DNA from: Bradyrhizobium sp. 170
GTDB taxonomy: Bacteria; Pseudomonadota; Alphaproteobacteria; Rhizobiales; Xanthobacteraceae
DNA length: 64,000 bases
Reading direction: 5' to 3'
Assembly (NCBI RefSeq): GCF_023101085.1
Contig: NZ_CP064703.1
Span: 3,286,001 to 3,350,000 of the forward strand
A program made the position numbers and the translations under genes. The notes beneath the pieces were generated by a model that did not search any database, had not been told where the DNA came from, and was given only the letters and a program-made list of their open reading frames with translations. Below, piece after piece: positions 51,213 through 60,746 of this stretch. Numbering within the stretch: position 1 is the stretch's first letter; each line of letters opens with the position of its first letter.

Positions 51213-52904
51213 ATGCTCGCCCGCTATTCGATCCGCACCAAGATCATCGCCGTGGTTGCCTTCCTGCTCGTCGCGATGACGGGCATGGGTCTGCTCGCGG
51301 TCAGGAACATGCGCGCCATCAACGCCAACACGGTGGACATCGCGACGAGCTGGATGCCGAGCGTACGCGTGCTGGGTGACTTGCGCGCCGGCGTCATCAC
51401 CTATCGCAACGTGATCCGCGAGCACATGCTGTCCGAGACGCTGGAAGAAAAGCTGGCGATGGAAAAGACGCTGGCGAGCGTTGTCGAGTCCAACACCAAG
51501 ATCCGTGCGGCCTATGAGCCGATGATTACGTCGCCGGAAGAGCGCGCGCTGTACAACGAATGGGTCAGGTTGTGGGAGCGCTACAAGAAGGGCGCCGAGG
51601 AGATCATGGCGCTGTCGCGCAAGGCGGCCGGCCAGATGCCCACGGAAGCGCACGACCTGAACACGACCACCGTGAACAAGATCGGGCTCGAGGCCGACGC
51701 AGTCCTGAAGAAGGATATCGACCTCAACAACGCGGGCGGCGACAAGGCGGCGCAGGAGGCCGCCGACAATTATGCATTCGCTTTCATGATGCTTGCGACC
51801 ATTCTGGGTGTGGCCGTCATCACCGGTATCGCCGTCAGCTATTATCTGGTTCGCGACGTATCTGATGGCATCGCCTCCATCGTGATCCCGATGCAGGCGC
51901 TGGGCCAAGGCGATCTGAGCGCGGATGTGCCGCATCAGGGCGAGAAGACCGAAATCGGCGCGATGGCGGACACCTTGCAGGTATTCAAGCAGGCGCTGAT
52001 TGCCAAGAAGGCCGCCGACGAGGCCGCAGCTACCGACGCCGAAGCCAAGATCGAGCGTGGCCGGCGGGTCGACGGCATCACCCGTAGTTTCGAAAGCGTG
52101 ATCGGCGAGATCGTGCAGACGGTGTCGTCGGCTTCGACACAGCTCGAAGCCTCCGCCGGCACGCTGTCGGCGACCGCCGAACGCTCGCAGACGCTGACAT
52201 CAACCGTGGCCTCGGCTTCCGGGGAAGCCTCCGCCAACGTGCAGTCAGTGGCGTCGGCGACCGAAGAGCTTTCTTCGTCGGTGACCGAGATCGGCCGTCA
52301 GGTGCAGGAATCGGCGCGGATGGCGACGGACGCGGTCGGTCAGGCCCGCGTCACCAACGACCGGGTCAGCGAATTGTCCAAGGCGGCGGGCCGGATCGGC
52401 GACGTGGTCGAACTCATCAACACCATCGCCGGTCAGACCAACCTGCTCGCGCTCAACGCCACCATCGAGGCGGCGCGCGCCGGCGATGCCGGCCGTGGCT
52501 TTGCGGTCGTGGCGTCGGAAGTCAAGGCGCTGGCCGAACAGACGGCAAAGGCCACCGGCGAAATCAGCCAGCAGATTACCGGCATCCAGGGCGCGACCCA
52601 GGAGTCCGTGAGCGCGATCAAGGAAATCAGCGGCACCATCGAAAGGCTGGCGGAGATCGCCTCGGCAATCGCGGCTGCCGTGGAAGAGCAGGGCGCGGCA
52701 ACGCAGGAAATCTCCCGCAACGTGCAGCAGGCGGCCAGGGGCACCCAGCAGGTCTCTACCAACATCACCGATGTGCAGCGCGGCGCCAGCGAGACCGGCG
52801 CGGCCTCCTCGCAGGTGCTTTCGGCGGCGCAGATGCTGTCGGGCGACAGCAAGCGTCTCAGGCTCGAGGTCGCCAAGTTCCTGGAATCGGTTCGGGCAGC
52901 CTGA
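51213..52904 (+). CDS. Methyl-accepting chemotaxis protein 1 (4HB-type sensor)
   Basis: 563-residue inner-membrane chemoreceptor. TM1 about 10-30, periplasmic sensor about 31-187, TM2 about 188-212, HAMP about 213-265, then a coiled-coil signalling domain to the end. The sensor start ([20 protein letters not shown] and [12 protein letters not shown]) fits the four-helix-bundle MCP sensor. The CheA/CheW-binding hairpin tip reads [20 protein letters not shown]. It ends FLESVRAA, without the CheR/CheB-binding pentapeptide found in E. coli Tar/Tsr. No che genes are in the window. First of five receptors in tandem; followed by a strong terminator, so it is transcribed alone. Confidence 0.95.
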   Translation: MLARYSIRTKIIAVVAFLLVAMTGMGLLAVRNMRAINANTVDIATSWMPSVRVLGDLRAGVITYRNVIREHMLSETLEEKLAMEKTLASVVESNTKIRAAYEPMITSPEERALYNEWVRLWERYKKGAEEIMALSRKAAGQMPTEAHDLNTTTVNKIGLEADAVLKKDIDLNNAGGDKAAQEAADNYAFAFMMLATILGVAVITGIAVSYYLVRDVSDGIASIVIPMQALGQGDLSADVPHQGEKTEIGAMADTLQVFKQALIAKKAADEAAATDAEAKIERGRRVDGITRSFESVIGEIVQTVSSASTQLEASAGTLSATAERSQTLTSTVASASGEASANVQSVASATEELSSSVTEIGRQVQESARMATDAVGQARVTNDRVSELSKAAGRIGDVVELINTIAGQTNLLALNATIEAARAGDAGRGFAVVASEVKALAEQTAKATGEISQQITGIQGATQESVSAIKEISGTIERLAEIASAIAAAVEEQGAATQEISRNVQQAARGTQQVSTNITDVQRGASETGAASSQVLSAAQMLSGDSKRLRLEVAKFLESVRAA

Positions 52905-52928
52905 CAACCGGCCAGCGGCAGACAATGG

Positions 52929-52963
52929 GCCCGGCTCCCGGCAAGGGGGAGCTGGGCCTTTTC
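52929..52963 (+). terminator. Rho-independent terminator of MCP 1
   Basis: GGCCCGGCTCCC (52929-52940) pairs with GGGAGCTGGGCC (52948-52959) with one G-T wobble, followed by TTTT. It lies 24 bp after the stop. Confidence 0.9.
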
Positions 52964-53030
52964 GTGTCTTGCGCGAAGTCGGTGGAACTACAACCCGGCT
53001 GGATATTCCGTAGTTTCACGCAAGCGGAAA

Positions 53031-53036
53031 TTAACC
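53031..53036 (+). promoter_or_regulatory. TTAACC element upstream of MCP 2
   Basis: GAAATTAACCGG lies 115-120 bp before the MCP 2 ATG, after an AT-containing stretch ATATTCCGTAGTTTC. It corresponds to the elements before the other MCPs. Confidence 0.3.
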
Positions 53037-53150
53037 GGTCCCCGCTACGCTGCCCGCGCATCTCCGGGATTCGCGCGTGAAGGTTGCTGGTTCCTTTGCC
53101 GCAAATTTCGCCTCCGGAAAACTGCTTCAGAAGAATTTGGGGTCGTCGAC

Positions 53151-55181
53151 ATGATCAAGCTCAACCGTATCGGAAACAAACTGGGCTTGGCCGGGGCGGT
53201 CGGCGTCTTGCTGGCGATCGGCATGGTGGCCAACCAGATGGTCACCGAATCGAGAATCGAGGAAGGCAGCGCGCGCGCCGCCCGATCGCAGCAGGTGGCC
53301 GACAATTCGCTCTCCGCGCATATCGACCTGCGCAAGATTCAGCTTGCCGCCAGCGCCGTCAGGCTGGCGAGAAGTGCCGCCGAGGTCGAAAAGACCATTG
53401 CCGATTTGCAGCGCCACAAGGCGAGCGCAGCGAAGGAACTGGAGGCAGCGCTCGCCACCGCCCAGCAGCCGGACGCCAGGGAAAGGCTCCAGAAGATCAA
53501 GGCCTTGATGGACGGTTTTGCCGCCGCCGTGGAAGATCTCGCCAAGGCGCAGACCACGCTGCTGGCGCAGATCGACAAGCGCTCGGTCGTCTCGGACGAA
53601 TGGACCAAGTCCGTCGCGGCCCAGTTGGGTTCGCCGGCCATGGCGAAGCTGGACAACCGCCTCGAGATCGAACGATTGGTGTTTCAGGCCGACGGAAAGG
53701 TGAACGCGCTGCGGGCAGCCGCCTGGAAGCTCGGCGCCACCGGCGATGCCACCCTGGTCACCGAGATGAGCAAGACCGAGGCCTCGCTGAAGGATGTTTT
53801 CAACAAGCTGCGCGGTGAGGCCGACGACCGCGAGTTGTTGGTGGTGGTCAGCAACCTGTCTTCGATCGTCAAGCGTTTCCTGGCCGCCAACGAGGACGCT
53901 GTAAAAACCGAGCAGGTAAAGAACGACATCATCGCCAATCGCACCGTCAAGGCCGCCGCGGATGTCGCCGACCTGATGGAAGTCACGGTCGCTGGCGCGC
54001 AAAAGGATGCGAAGACCTCCAAGGACGAGGTCATGGCCGATACCGAGCGTGCCAACCAGATCAACCTGATCATGGCGATCATCGTCGTCGTCTCGCTGAT
54101 TGCCTCGGTCGTGTTTTCCTTCCTCGGGGTCGCGCGTCCGATGACGCGCCTGAACGGTGCGCTGAGCAGGATGGCCGGCGGCGATCTCGACGTCGAGATT
54201 CCCGGCGCCGGCCGCGGCGACGAAATCGGCGACCTCGCCAAGACGGTGACCGTCATTCGCGAAAACGCCGAGCAGAAGGCGCGTGAGGAAGCCGAGGCCA
54301 AGGTCAACCAGGATCAGGTCGCGGCGCAGCGCCGCAAGCAAGAAATGATCAAGCTCGCCGACGATTTCGAAGGCGCGGTCGGCAAGATCGTGGAGACCGT
54401 GTCGTCGGCGTCTACCGAACTCGAATCCGCCGCCGGCACGCTGACGGCGACCGCCGAACGCGCCCAGGAACTGACCACGGTGGTGGCCGCGGCTTCCGAG
54501 GAAGCCTCCACCAACGTGCAGTCGGTAGCCTCCTCCACCGAGGAAATGGCCTCGTCCATCACCGAGATCGGCCGTCAGGTTCAGGAATCGGCGCGGATGG
54601 CCAATGAGGCCGTCGATCAGGCCCGCACCACCAATGGCCGGGTCAGCGAATTGGCGAAGGCGGCGGCCCGCATCGGCGCGGTGGTCGAACTCATCAACAC
54701 CATCGCCGAGCAGACCAATCTGCTGGCGCTCAACGCCACCATCGAGGCGGCGCGCGCGGGCGACGCCGGCCGAGGTTTCGCCGTCGTGGCGTCCGAGGTA
54801 AAGGCGCTGGCGGAACAAACCTCGAAGGCGACCGGCGAGATCGGCCAGCAGATCACCGGCATCCAGGCCGCGACCGAGGAGTCGGTCGGGGCGATCCAGG
54901 CGATCAGCAGCACGATCGAGAGGCTGTCGGAGATCTCCTCGACGATTGCGGCCGCCGTGGAAGAGCAGGGTGCCGCGACCCAGGAAATCTCCCGCAACGT
55001 GCAGCAGGCCGCCCGCGGCACCCAGCAGGTCTCCGCCAACATCACCGACGTGCAGCGCGGCGCCGGCGAGACCGGCACGGCCTCTTCGCAGGTGCTTTCG
55101 TCGGCCCAGTCGCTGTCGTCGGACTCGGGCCGCCTGAAGCTTGAAGTCGGCAAGTTCCTCAACTCGGTGCGGGCGGCCTGA
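53151..55181 (+). CDS. Methyl-accepting chemotaxis protein 2 (large helical sensor)
   Basis: 676-residue chemoreceptor, the longest of the five. TM1 about 11-28, a periplasmic region of about 270 residues (29-302) that looks entirely helical and Ala/Lys/Glu rich, TM2 about 303-327, HAMP ([20 protein letters not shown], about 329-348 onward) and the shared signalling domain. The sensor length and composition fit a helical bimodular (HBM) domain, which in other bacteria binds organic acids; this is inference. The hairpin tip has [20 protein letters not shown], with Glu where the other four have Gly. It ends [11 protein letters not shown] 53151 follows an eAGAAGAATTTGGGG-like purine stretch (AGAAGAATTTGGGG). 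Confidence 0.95.
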   Translation: MIKLNRIGNKLGLAGAVGVLLAIGMVANQMVTESRIEEGSARAARSQQVADNSLSAHIDLRKIQLAASAVRLARSAAEVEKTIADLQRHKASAAKELEAALATAQQPDARERLQKIKALMDGFAAAVEDLAKAQTTLLAQIDKRSVVSDEWTKSVAAQLGSPAMAKLDNRLEIERLVFQADGKVNALRAAAWKLGATGDATLVTEMSKTEASLKDVFNKLRGEADDRELLVVVSNLSSIVKRFLAANEDAVKTEQVKNDIIANRTVKAAADVADLMEVTVAGAQKDAKTSKDEVMADTERANQINLIMAIIVVVSLIASVVFSFLGVARPMTRLNGALSRMAGGDLDVEIPGAGRGDEIGDLAKTVTVIRENAEQKAREEAEAKVNQDQVAAQRRKQEMIKLADDFEGAVGKIVETVSSASTELESAAGTLTATAERAQELTTVVAAASEEASTNVQSVASSTEEMASSITEIGRQVQESARMANEAVDQARTTNGRVSELAKAAARIGAVVELINTIAEQTNLLALNATIEAARAGDAGRGFAVVASEVKALAEQTSKATGEIGQQITGIQAATEESVGAIQAISSTIERLSEISSTIAAAVEEQGAATQEISRNVQQAARGTQQVSANITDVQRGAGETGTASSQVLSSAQSLSSDSGRLKLEVGKFLNSVRAA

Positions 55182-55315
55182 CAAAGCGACGCGACGAAAT
55201 TCGGGCCGCGCCTGGCGGCAGCTTCAAGTTGACGCGCTGAGCACCATTCGCCTTCCGGGTTTTCACCAGGCGTGCGGCGCATGCTTAACGTTCCGTGTTA
55301 GTACGGGGCGTCAAA

Positions 55316-55321
55316 TTAACC
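55316..55321 (+). promoter_or_regulatory. TTAACC element upstream of MCP 3
   Basis: CAAATTAACCAAC lies about 145-150 bp before the MCP 3 start; a second TTAAC is at 55285-55289. In the same relative region as the elements before the other MCPs. Confidence 0.3.
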
Positions 55322-55465
55322 AACATAAACAGACACCGGCGGTACTGTCGCGGTGACGAACGCGTCCGCGTTCCTCAAGACAGGCGCAAATCCGGTGGTG
55401 GCGATTCGCTTTGCGGACCCTGACTCGCTGGATGCTTGCGCCGGCAATCATCGCGGGGACCGACC

Positions 55466-57166
55466 ATGTCTTGGCTCAACAACTTCAAGATCGCATTCAA
55501 GGTCAGCTTGATTGTCGTGCTGATGGCCTTTGTTACGATCGGGACTGTGGTCTTTGCCACCAGCAAGATGAGGGCCGCGGACGACGCCAGCACCGATGTC
55601 GTCACGCGCGTGAACAAGTCAACCACCATGGCGACGCGCGCGGGCCGCGTGGCGGAAAACTATCTGTCCTCCGCGTTTCAGTTGGCGGCGGAAACGACCG
55701 ATGCAGGCAACGCCAGGTACCTCGCGCAAGCCGCCGATAGCCGGAAGGCTTATGAAGCCCTTATGGCGACAGTCCTGAAAAATTTGCCGGAAAGAACGGC
55801 TCTCATTCAGCCAACGATCGGCAATTTTGAGAAAGCCTTCGCGGCGTGCGACCCCGGCATCAAGTATGCGGCGACAACAAACACGCCTGATGAAAACCTG
55901 AAAGCTGCTACGCGGCTCAAGACTGAATGCGCCGGACCGATCGAAACGGCGATCCAGGCGCACGCGAAGATGGTCGACGAGCTTGTCGCCGGCGCCGCCA
56001 AGGTCTCGGATGATCTGACGAAGGAAGCCAATTCCGCGATCCACATGGTTTGGGTGTCGGCAGGCATTGGCCTGCTTGCGGGTCTTGCTGCGGCCCTTTG
56101 GATCGGCATCAAGGGGTTGTCCGGGCCGATCGGACAATTGAAGACCGTGATGGAGGCCTTTGCGCGAAACGATCTGAAGGCCGATGTGCCCGGTCTCGAA
56201 CGTCGCGACGAGCTGGGCGAAATGGCCCGCACCGTGGAAGTGTTCAAGAAGAACGGGCTTGAAGTCGAGCGTATGAGGGTTGAGCAGCAGGCCACCGAAC
56301 TCCGCACTTCCCAGCAGCGCAAGGCGGACATGATCAGGATGGCCGCCGACTTTGAGGGCGCCGTCGGCGAGATCATCGAGACCGTATCGTCCGCTTCGAC
56401 CGAGCTCGAGGCGTCGGCCAGTACGCTCACCTCCAGCGCGGAGCGCGCGCAGCAACTCGCCACCGTGGTGGCGTCGGCTTCGGAAGAAGCTTCCACCAAT
56501 GTGCAATCGGTTGCTTCGGCGACGGAAGAACTGTCCTCCTCGGTCAACGAGATCAGCCGTCAGGTCCAGGAATCGGCGCGGATGGCGAGCGAGGCCGTCG
56601 ATCAGGCGCGCACGACGAACGCCCGCGTCGGTGAATTGTCGAAGGCGGCAGCCCGCATCGGCGACGTCGTCGAACTCATCAACACCATCGCTGGCCAGAC
56701 CAATTTGCTGGCGCTCAATGCGACCATCGAGGCGGCGCGCGCCGGCGAGGCGGGCCGCGGCTTCGCCGTTGTGGCCTCGGAAGTGAAGGCGCTGGCCGAA
56801 CAGACCGCGAAAGCCACCGGCGAGATCGGGCAGCAGATTACGGGTATTCAGGCTGCGACCCAGGAGTCCGTGGGAGCGATCAGGGAAATCAGCGGTACTA
56901 TCGAAAGGCTTTCCGAGATTTCCTCGACCATTGCGGCGGCGGTGGAAGAGCAGGGCGCGGCGACGCAGGAAATCTCCCGCAACGTGCAGCAGGCGGCGCA
57001 AGGCACCCAGCAGGTATCCTCTAACATCACCGACGTTCAGCGCGGCGCCAGCGAGACCGGCTCGGCTTCTTCGCAGGTGCTGTCGGCAGCCCAGTCGTTG
57101 TCGTCGGACAGCAACCGCCTGAAGCTCGAAGTCGGCAAGTTCCTGAATTCGGTGCGGGCGGCCTGA
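55466..57166 (+). CDS. Methyl-accepting chemotaxis protein 3
   Basis: 566-residue chemoreceptor from ATG 55466 (after CGCGGGGACC; the earlier ATG at 55436 is less likely). TM1 about 11-32, periplasmic sensor 33-192, TM2 about 193-214, HAMP about 215-267, shared signalling domain to the end. The sensor is mostly helical ([20 protein letters not shown]) and carries two Cys, at about 128 ([10 protein letters not shown]) and 155 ([10 protein letters not shown]), which could form a disulfide; the other four receptors lack such a pair. It ends FLNSVRAA. I could not place the sensor in a named family with confidence. Confidence 0.94.
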   Translation: MSWLNNFKIAFKVSLIVVLMAFVTIGTVVFATSKMRAADDASTDVVTRVNKSTTMATRAGRVAENYLSSAFQLAAETTDAGNARYLAQAADSRKAYEALMATVLKNLPERTALIQPTIGNFEKAFAACDPGIKYAATTNTPDENLKAATRLKTECAGPIETAIQAHAKMVDELVAGAAKVSDDLTKEANSAIHMVWVSAGIGLLAGLAAALWIGIKGLSGPIGQLKTVMEAFARNDLKADVPGLERRDELGEMARTVEVFKKNGLEVERMRVEQQATELRTSQQRKADMIRMAADFEGAVGEIIETVSSASTELEASASTLTSSAERAQQLATVVASASEEASTNVQSVASATEELSSSVNEISRQVQESARMASEAVDQARTTNARVGELSKAAARIGDVVELINTIAGQTNLLALNATIEAARAGEAGRGFAVVASEVKALAEQTAKATGEIGQQITGIQAATQESVGAIREISGTIERLSEISSTIAAAVEEQGAATQEISRNVQQAAQGTQQVSSNITDVQRGASETGSASSQVLSAAQSLSSDSNRLKLEVGKFLNSVRAA

Positions 57167-57190
57167 GGCCGCCGGCCGCACACGGCTCCG

Positions 57191-57230
57191 GTTAACAGGA
57201 CCCCGTATATCTACTGACTGCAAAATTAAC
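57191..57230 (+). promoter_or_regulatory. Two TTAAC elements upstream of MCP 4
   Basis: GGTTAACAGG at 57191-57196 and AAAATTAACGGG with TTAAC at 57226-57230 lie 75-115 bp before the MCP 4 ATG, within a 138 bp gap. Confidence 0.3.
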
Positions 57231-57304
57231 GGGAAGAAAGCGGCCGACATATACGATTCCGCGCAATGGGGCGGACGACCTCCGTCGTCGCGTGGAGATC
57301 AGAC

Positions 57305-59005
57305 ATGTTTGGAACGATACGCCGGGCCAGGATGACGGTTGGCCGAAAGATTTATGCCCTCATCTGCCTCAGCTTCATCGGGCTCCTGGGCGTGACATTT
57401 CTCGAATCGCGCGAACTCGCATCGAGCCTCGACCAGCAGAAACAGATCGAGCTGCGGCACCTCGGCGACCTCGCGCTCGGCATCATCAAGGAAGAGCATG
57501 CCGCGGTGCAGAAGGGCGGCGTTTCGGATGCCGACGCCCAGAAGCGCGCGATGGCGCGGATCGGGGCGCTCTGCTACGGCAGCAACGATTATTACTGGAT
57601 CAACGACATGCATCCGAAGATGGTGATGCATCCGATCAAGCCGGAAATGAACGGCAACGATCTGTCGAGCTACAAGGATCCGAACGGCAAGCTGCTGTTC
57701 GTCGACTTCGTCAATACGGTCAAAAAGAGCGGCTCAGGCTTCGTTCCCTATGAGTGGCCCAAGCCGGGCTTCGACAAGCCGCAGCCGAAATTGTCCTATG
57801 TGGTCGGCTTCGCGCCGTGGAACTGGGTTATCGGCACCGGCGTCTACATCGACGACCTGAAGGCGCAGACCTGGGCTTCGACCCAGCGCTCCCTGATCGC
57901 TGCCGGCGTGATCCTGCTGTTTATGCTCGTGGTGTCGATCTTCGTGGCGCGTAGCGTCACCGGCCCGCTGCAGCGGATGACGGTCGCGATGAACGATCTC
58001 GCCAGCGGCAACCTTGCCGTCGAGGTGCCCGGCGTCGGACGCGGTGACGAGGTCGGCGAGATGGCCAAGGCAGTCGAGATCTTCAAGAGCAATGCCGTCG
58101 CCCGTCAGGCGCTGGAGACCGAGCAGCGCGAGGCGGAGATCCGCGCGACGAGCGGCCGCAAGGCGGACATGCACAAGATGGCCAACGATTTCGAAGCCGC
58201 CGTCGGCCAGATTGTCGAAGCGGTATCGTCGGCATCGAGCCAGCTCGAAGTATCCGCGGGCACGCTGACCGCGACCGCGGAGCGCGCGCAGGAACTCACG
58301 ACCGCTGTCGCGGCAGCCTCCGAGGAAGCTTCCACCAACGTACAATCGGTGGCCTCCGCCACCGAGGAGATGGCCTCGTCCGTCACCGAGATCAGCCGCC
58401 AGGTGCAGGAATCGGCGCGGATGGCCAATGACGCCGTCGATCAGGCGCGTGTCACCAATGACCGCGTCAGCGAATTGTCGAAGGCGGCAACCCGCATCGG
58501 CGACGTCGTCGAACTGATCAATACCATCGCGGGCCAGACCAACCTGCTTGCGCTCAACGCCACCATCGAGGCGGCGCGCGCCGGCGAAGCAGGCCGCGGT
58601 TTTGCGGTCGTGGCTTCCGAAGTGAAGGCGCTGGCGGAGCAGACCGCGAAGGCAACCGGCGAGATCGGGCAACAGATTACCGGCATCCAGGCGGCAACGC
58701 AGGAGTCAGTGAACGCGATCCAGGCCATCAGCGGCACGATTGAAAAACTGTCGGAGATTTCGTCGACCATCGCAGCCGCCGTGGAAGAGCAGGGCGCCGC
58801 GACGCAGGAAATCTCCCGCAACGTGCAGCAGGCGTCGGCGGGTACCCAGCAGGTGTCCTCCAATATCGGCGACGTGCAGCGCGGCGCCAGCGAAACCGGA
58901 TCGGCGTCCTCGCAGGTGCTTGCGGCAGCGCAATCGCTGTCGGGCGACTCCAGCCGCCTCAAGCTCGAGGTCGGCAGGTTCCTCGACTCGGTGCGGGCGG
59001 CCTGA
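57305..59005 (+). CDS. Methyl-accepting chemotaxis protein 4 (single Cache sensor)
   Basis: 566-residue chemoreceptor from ATG 57305 (after GTGGAGATCAGAC). TM1 about 15-33; a periplasmic sCache_2 domain about 36-190, recognised from [20 protein letters not shown] (about 96-115), [17 protein letters not shown] and the end [22 protein letters not shown]2 about 196-215; HAMP and the shared signalling domain. sCache_2 sensors in other species bind small organic acids such as acetate, propionate or pyruvate, so an organic-acid ligand is likely. It ends FLDSVRAA. Followed by a REP-like repeat and two hairpins. Confidence 0.96.
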   Translation: MFGTIRRARMTVGRKIYALICLSFIGLLGVTFLESRELASSLDQQKQIELRHLGDLALGIIKEEHAAVQKGGVSDADAQKRAMARIGALCYGSNDYYWINDMHPKMVMHPIKPEMNGNDLSSYKDPNGKLLFVDFVNTVKKSGSGFVPYEWPKPGFDKPQPKLSYVVGFAPWNWVIGTGVYIDDLKAQTWASTQRSLIAAGVILLFMLVVSIFVARSVTGPLQRMTVAMNDLASGNLAVEVPGVGRGDEVGEMAKAVEIFKSNAVARQALETEQREAEIRATSGRKADMHKMANDFEAAVGQIVEAVSSASSQLEVSAGTLTATAERAQELTTAVAAASEEASTNVQSVASATEEMASSVTEISRQVQESARMANDAVDQARVTNDRVSELSKAATRIGDVVELINTIAGQTNLLALNATIEAARAGEAGRGFAVVASEVKALAEQTAKATGEIGQQITGIQAATQESVNAIQAISGTIEKLSEISSTIAAAVEEQGAATQEISRNVQQASAGTQQVSSNIGDVQRGASETGSASSQVLAAAQSLSGDSSRLKLEVGRFLDSVRAA

Positions 59006-59008
59006 TTA

Positions 59009-59072
59009 TAGCGTTTTCGAGCGAAGTGGATGCCGGTTCGCGTGAAGAAAACGCGTCAAAACAAGAATCTAG
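59009..59072. repeat. REP-like intergenic element after MCP 4
   Basis: TAGCGTTTTCGAGCGAAGTG at the left, with GCCGGTTCGCGTGAAGAAAA and CGCGTCAAAACAAGAATCTAG to the right; CGTTTTC and GAAAACG are complementary. Resembles a dispersed element of Bradyrhizobium related to the one at 2403-2450 (recalled, not searched). Confidence 0.6.
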
Positions 59073-59089
59073 TACTGACTTATTCGGTC

Positions 59090-59116
59090 CGAAGCCGGCT
59101 CCTCATGCCGGCTTCG
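59090..59116 (+). other. Strong hairpin in the MCP 4 - AraC gap
   Basis: CGAAGCCGGC (59090-59099) pairs perfectly with GCCGGCTTCG (59107-59116) around a 7-base loop. It has no T run after it. With the next hairpin it forms a structured stretch in the only gap over 300 bases without a gene (59006-59345). Confidence 0.5.
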
Positions 59117-59145
59117 TGACCGCCGATGATTGCGAATCAGAAGCG

Positions 59146-59173
59146 CAAGCTGCCTTCAGGCAGCTTGTTGTTC
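59146..59173 (+). terminator. Terminator-like hairpin after MCP 4
   Basis: CAAGCTGCC (59146-59154) pairs perfectly with GGCAGCTTG (59159-59167) over a TTCA loop, followed by TTGTTC. It is the best candidate end for the MCP 4 transcript, about 140 bp after the stop. Confidence 0.6.
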
Positions 59174-59203
59174 GGCTGCACGAGGAGCGGGAAACATCCC
59201 TAG

Positions 59204-59219
59204 ATCGTAAAATTACGAT
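59204..59219. promoter_or_regulatory. Palindrome upstream of the AraC-family gene (candidate operator)
   Basis: ATCGTAA and TTACGAT are separated by AA (7-2-7 inverted repeat), in a local AT-rich patch 130-140 bp before the regulator start. It may be an operator for that gene; this is inference. Confidence 0.35.
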
Positions 59220-59345
59220 TGCGGCATGGATCGACCAATCGCCCTGAGTGAAACTGAAGGCGAATGCGTCCAACGAATTTCCGAAATCGGGAAAAACTGG
59301 TAATGTACAAAGGCATCGTGAAGGTTGGATGCCGGATCTGATGCC

Positions 59346-60488
59346 ATGTGTTCTGCGTCAATGAAGACGCGCCAGGACTCAAGACGCTTCATCCGATGGC
59401 AGGGCGCACCGACGCACCCATCCGCCACGGTCAAGTTGCGCATACGATCCCTCTCACTACCGGCTAGCGTTTCTTTCGTTGTCGCGACGATCGCTACCGA
59501 CGGCTCGGATGACCGCCGCGTGTCGTTGCTTGATGAACTAGTTGAATCTGACTTCGTGAAGATCAGCCGGTCTCCGGATATCGATCATTTCCGGAGCATC
59601 GAAGGCTTGGGCGAGGCAAGCAGCATTCCGCTCGATCATCGGGACTTCGCCGCATCGTTCGCGTCGCTGAAGCTGAAGTCCTGCACGGTCTATCTGCAGC
59701 AGACATTTCCGCGCATTCTCCAGATACAGTATTCCACGACCGGGGCGATCGTCGGTCTGATGATGGACGATGCGGGTTCGCTGATCCTGAACGGTATAGA
59801 GGCCCGCGTGCCGGCGGTCCTGCTGGTCAAAGGCAGCGCGCAGTGTGAGATCGTGGAGCAGCAGGCCAATCTGGTCGCCCTGGTGAATTTCGATTCCGTC
59901 GACGATCGCGGCTGGCCGGGCGAGCTCGACCGCGCTCAGCTGATCGCGACCGAACCCGCCAAGTTCGAAGCGCTTCGGGTAACCTTGCGCGACGTCCTGA
60001 TGCTCGCGTCGCATTCGCCCGATACACTCGCTCAGCCTGATGTGATCGAGAGTGTTGAGGAATCGATCCTGCAGGCGGTCGATCTGGCGATGGCTGCGGC
60101 ATCGCCGGCGTCCGAAGGCAAGCGCCTGAGCCTGAGCCACTATCTGGCGCTCGTCCGAAAGTTCGACGAGTTTGTTGCTGCCAACGTCGGCAAGACGCTG
60201 TACAGCGCCGACGTGGCCCGACAGCTTGGGGTCTCGGTACGGACGCTGCATAACGCCGTGGTTGCGATTCGCGGCATGAGCGTGCATCGCTACACGCGCC
60301 TGCGGCGGCTGTGGAACGTGCGCCAGCAACTGCTGCGGGGCGCGTCGGTGCAATCGATCAAGGCGGTCGCACTCGTGAACGGTTTCTGGCACATGGGCGA
60401 GTTCACCTCGCTCTATCGCGAGTTGTTTGGCGAAACGCCGCAGCAGACATTGTCGGCGGCACGTAAGAATACGGACAGTCAGTCGTGA
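59346..60488 (+). CDS. AraC-family transcriptional regulator
   Basis: 380-residue regulator. The C-terminal AraC DNA-binding region covers roughly the last 100 residues: SADVARQLGVSVRTLHNAVV (first helix-turn-helix), MSVHRYTRLRRLWNVRQQLL, and SIKAVALVNGFWHMGEFTSL with YRELFGETPQQTL as the second. The N-terminal 250 residues resemble the AraC_binding_2-type ligand domain (AASFASLKLKSCTVYLQQTF, then a beta-rich stretch). The start is uncertain: ATG 59346 is used, ATG 59361 or a TTG at 59325 are possible and none has a good ribosome site. It lies inside the MCP array between MCP 4 and MCP 5, which suggests it controls one or more of them, but no target is proven. Confidence 0.85.
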   Translation: MCSASMKTRQDSRRFIRWQGAPTHPSATVKLRIRSLSLPASVSFVVATIATDGSDDRRVSLLDELVESDFVKISRSPDIDHFRSIEGLGEASSIPLDHRDFAASFASLKLKSCTVYLQQTFPRILQIQYSTTGAIVGLMMDDAGSLILNGIEARVPAVLLVKGSAQCEIVEQQANLVALVNFDSVDDRGWPGELDRAQLIATEPAKFEALRVTLRDVLMLASHSPDTLAQPDVIESVEESILQAVDLAMAAASPASEGKRLSLSHYLALVRKFDEFVAANVGKTLYSADVARQLGVSVRTLHNAVVAIRGMSVHRYTRLRRLWNVRQQLLRGASVQSIKAVALVNGFWHMGEFTSLYRELFGETPQQTLSAARKNTDSQS

Positions 60489-60555
60489 TACCGGCGAAGC
60501 GAACGGCGATACCGTAGTTCTACGATTTCCCCAGGTATCTCCGCTTAGCCCCTGA

Positions 60556-60561
60556 TTAACC
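60556..60561 (+). promoter_or_regulatory. TTAACC element upstream of MCP 5 with CtrA-like spacing
   Basis: CTTAGCCCCTGATTAACC: TTAG at 60545-60548, seven bases, then TTAACC at 60556-60561. This is one base away from the alphaproteobacterial CtrA consensus TTAA-N7-TTAA. It lies 186 bp before the MCP 5 ATG. Confidence 0.35.
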
Positions 60562-60746
60562 AACGTATGAAACCTTGGCGGCATGAGTGTCGCTCTGTGG
60601 CGAAGCCGCCGCAGGAGCCCTTCGTTCGCAACGAACCGGCTCGTCCGATTATCCGGCCCGACGCTTTTCAACCGTGATCCCGCTGCGCGGGAAACAACGG
60701 CGTCGCTGCGATTTCACTGACACTACTGCTTTCAAGGACGCCCATC

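Noticed and set aside
53127..55184. 685-codon open frame antisense to MCP 2, and similar long antisense frames at 655-1524, 8024-9370, 11100-12623, 55619-57250 and 59538-60671.
   Set aside because: They are shadow frames of GC-rich genes: composition is Arg/Gly/His rich, no ribosome sites, no recognisable domains, and they lie exactly opposite well-identified genes.
59026..59247. 73-codon frame in the gap after MCP 4.
   Set aside because: Its start lies in a REP-like repeat and it runs through both hairpins and the palindrome; no ribosome site. The region is better explained as non-coding.
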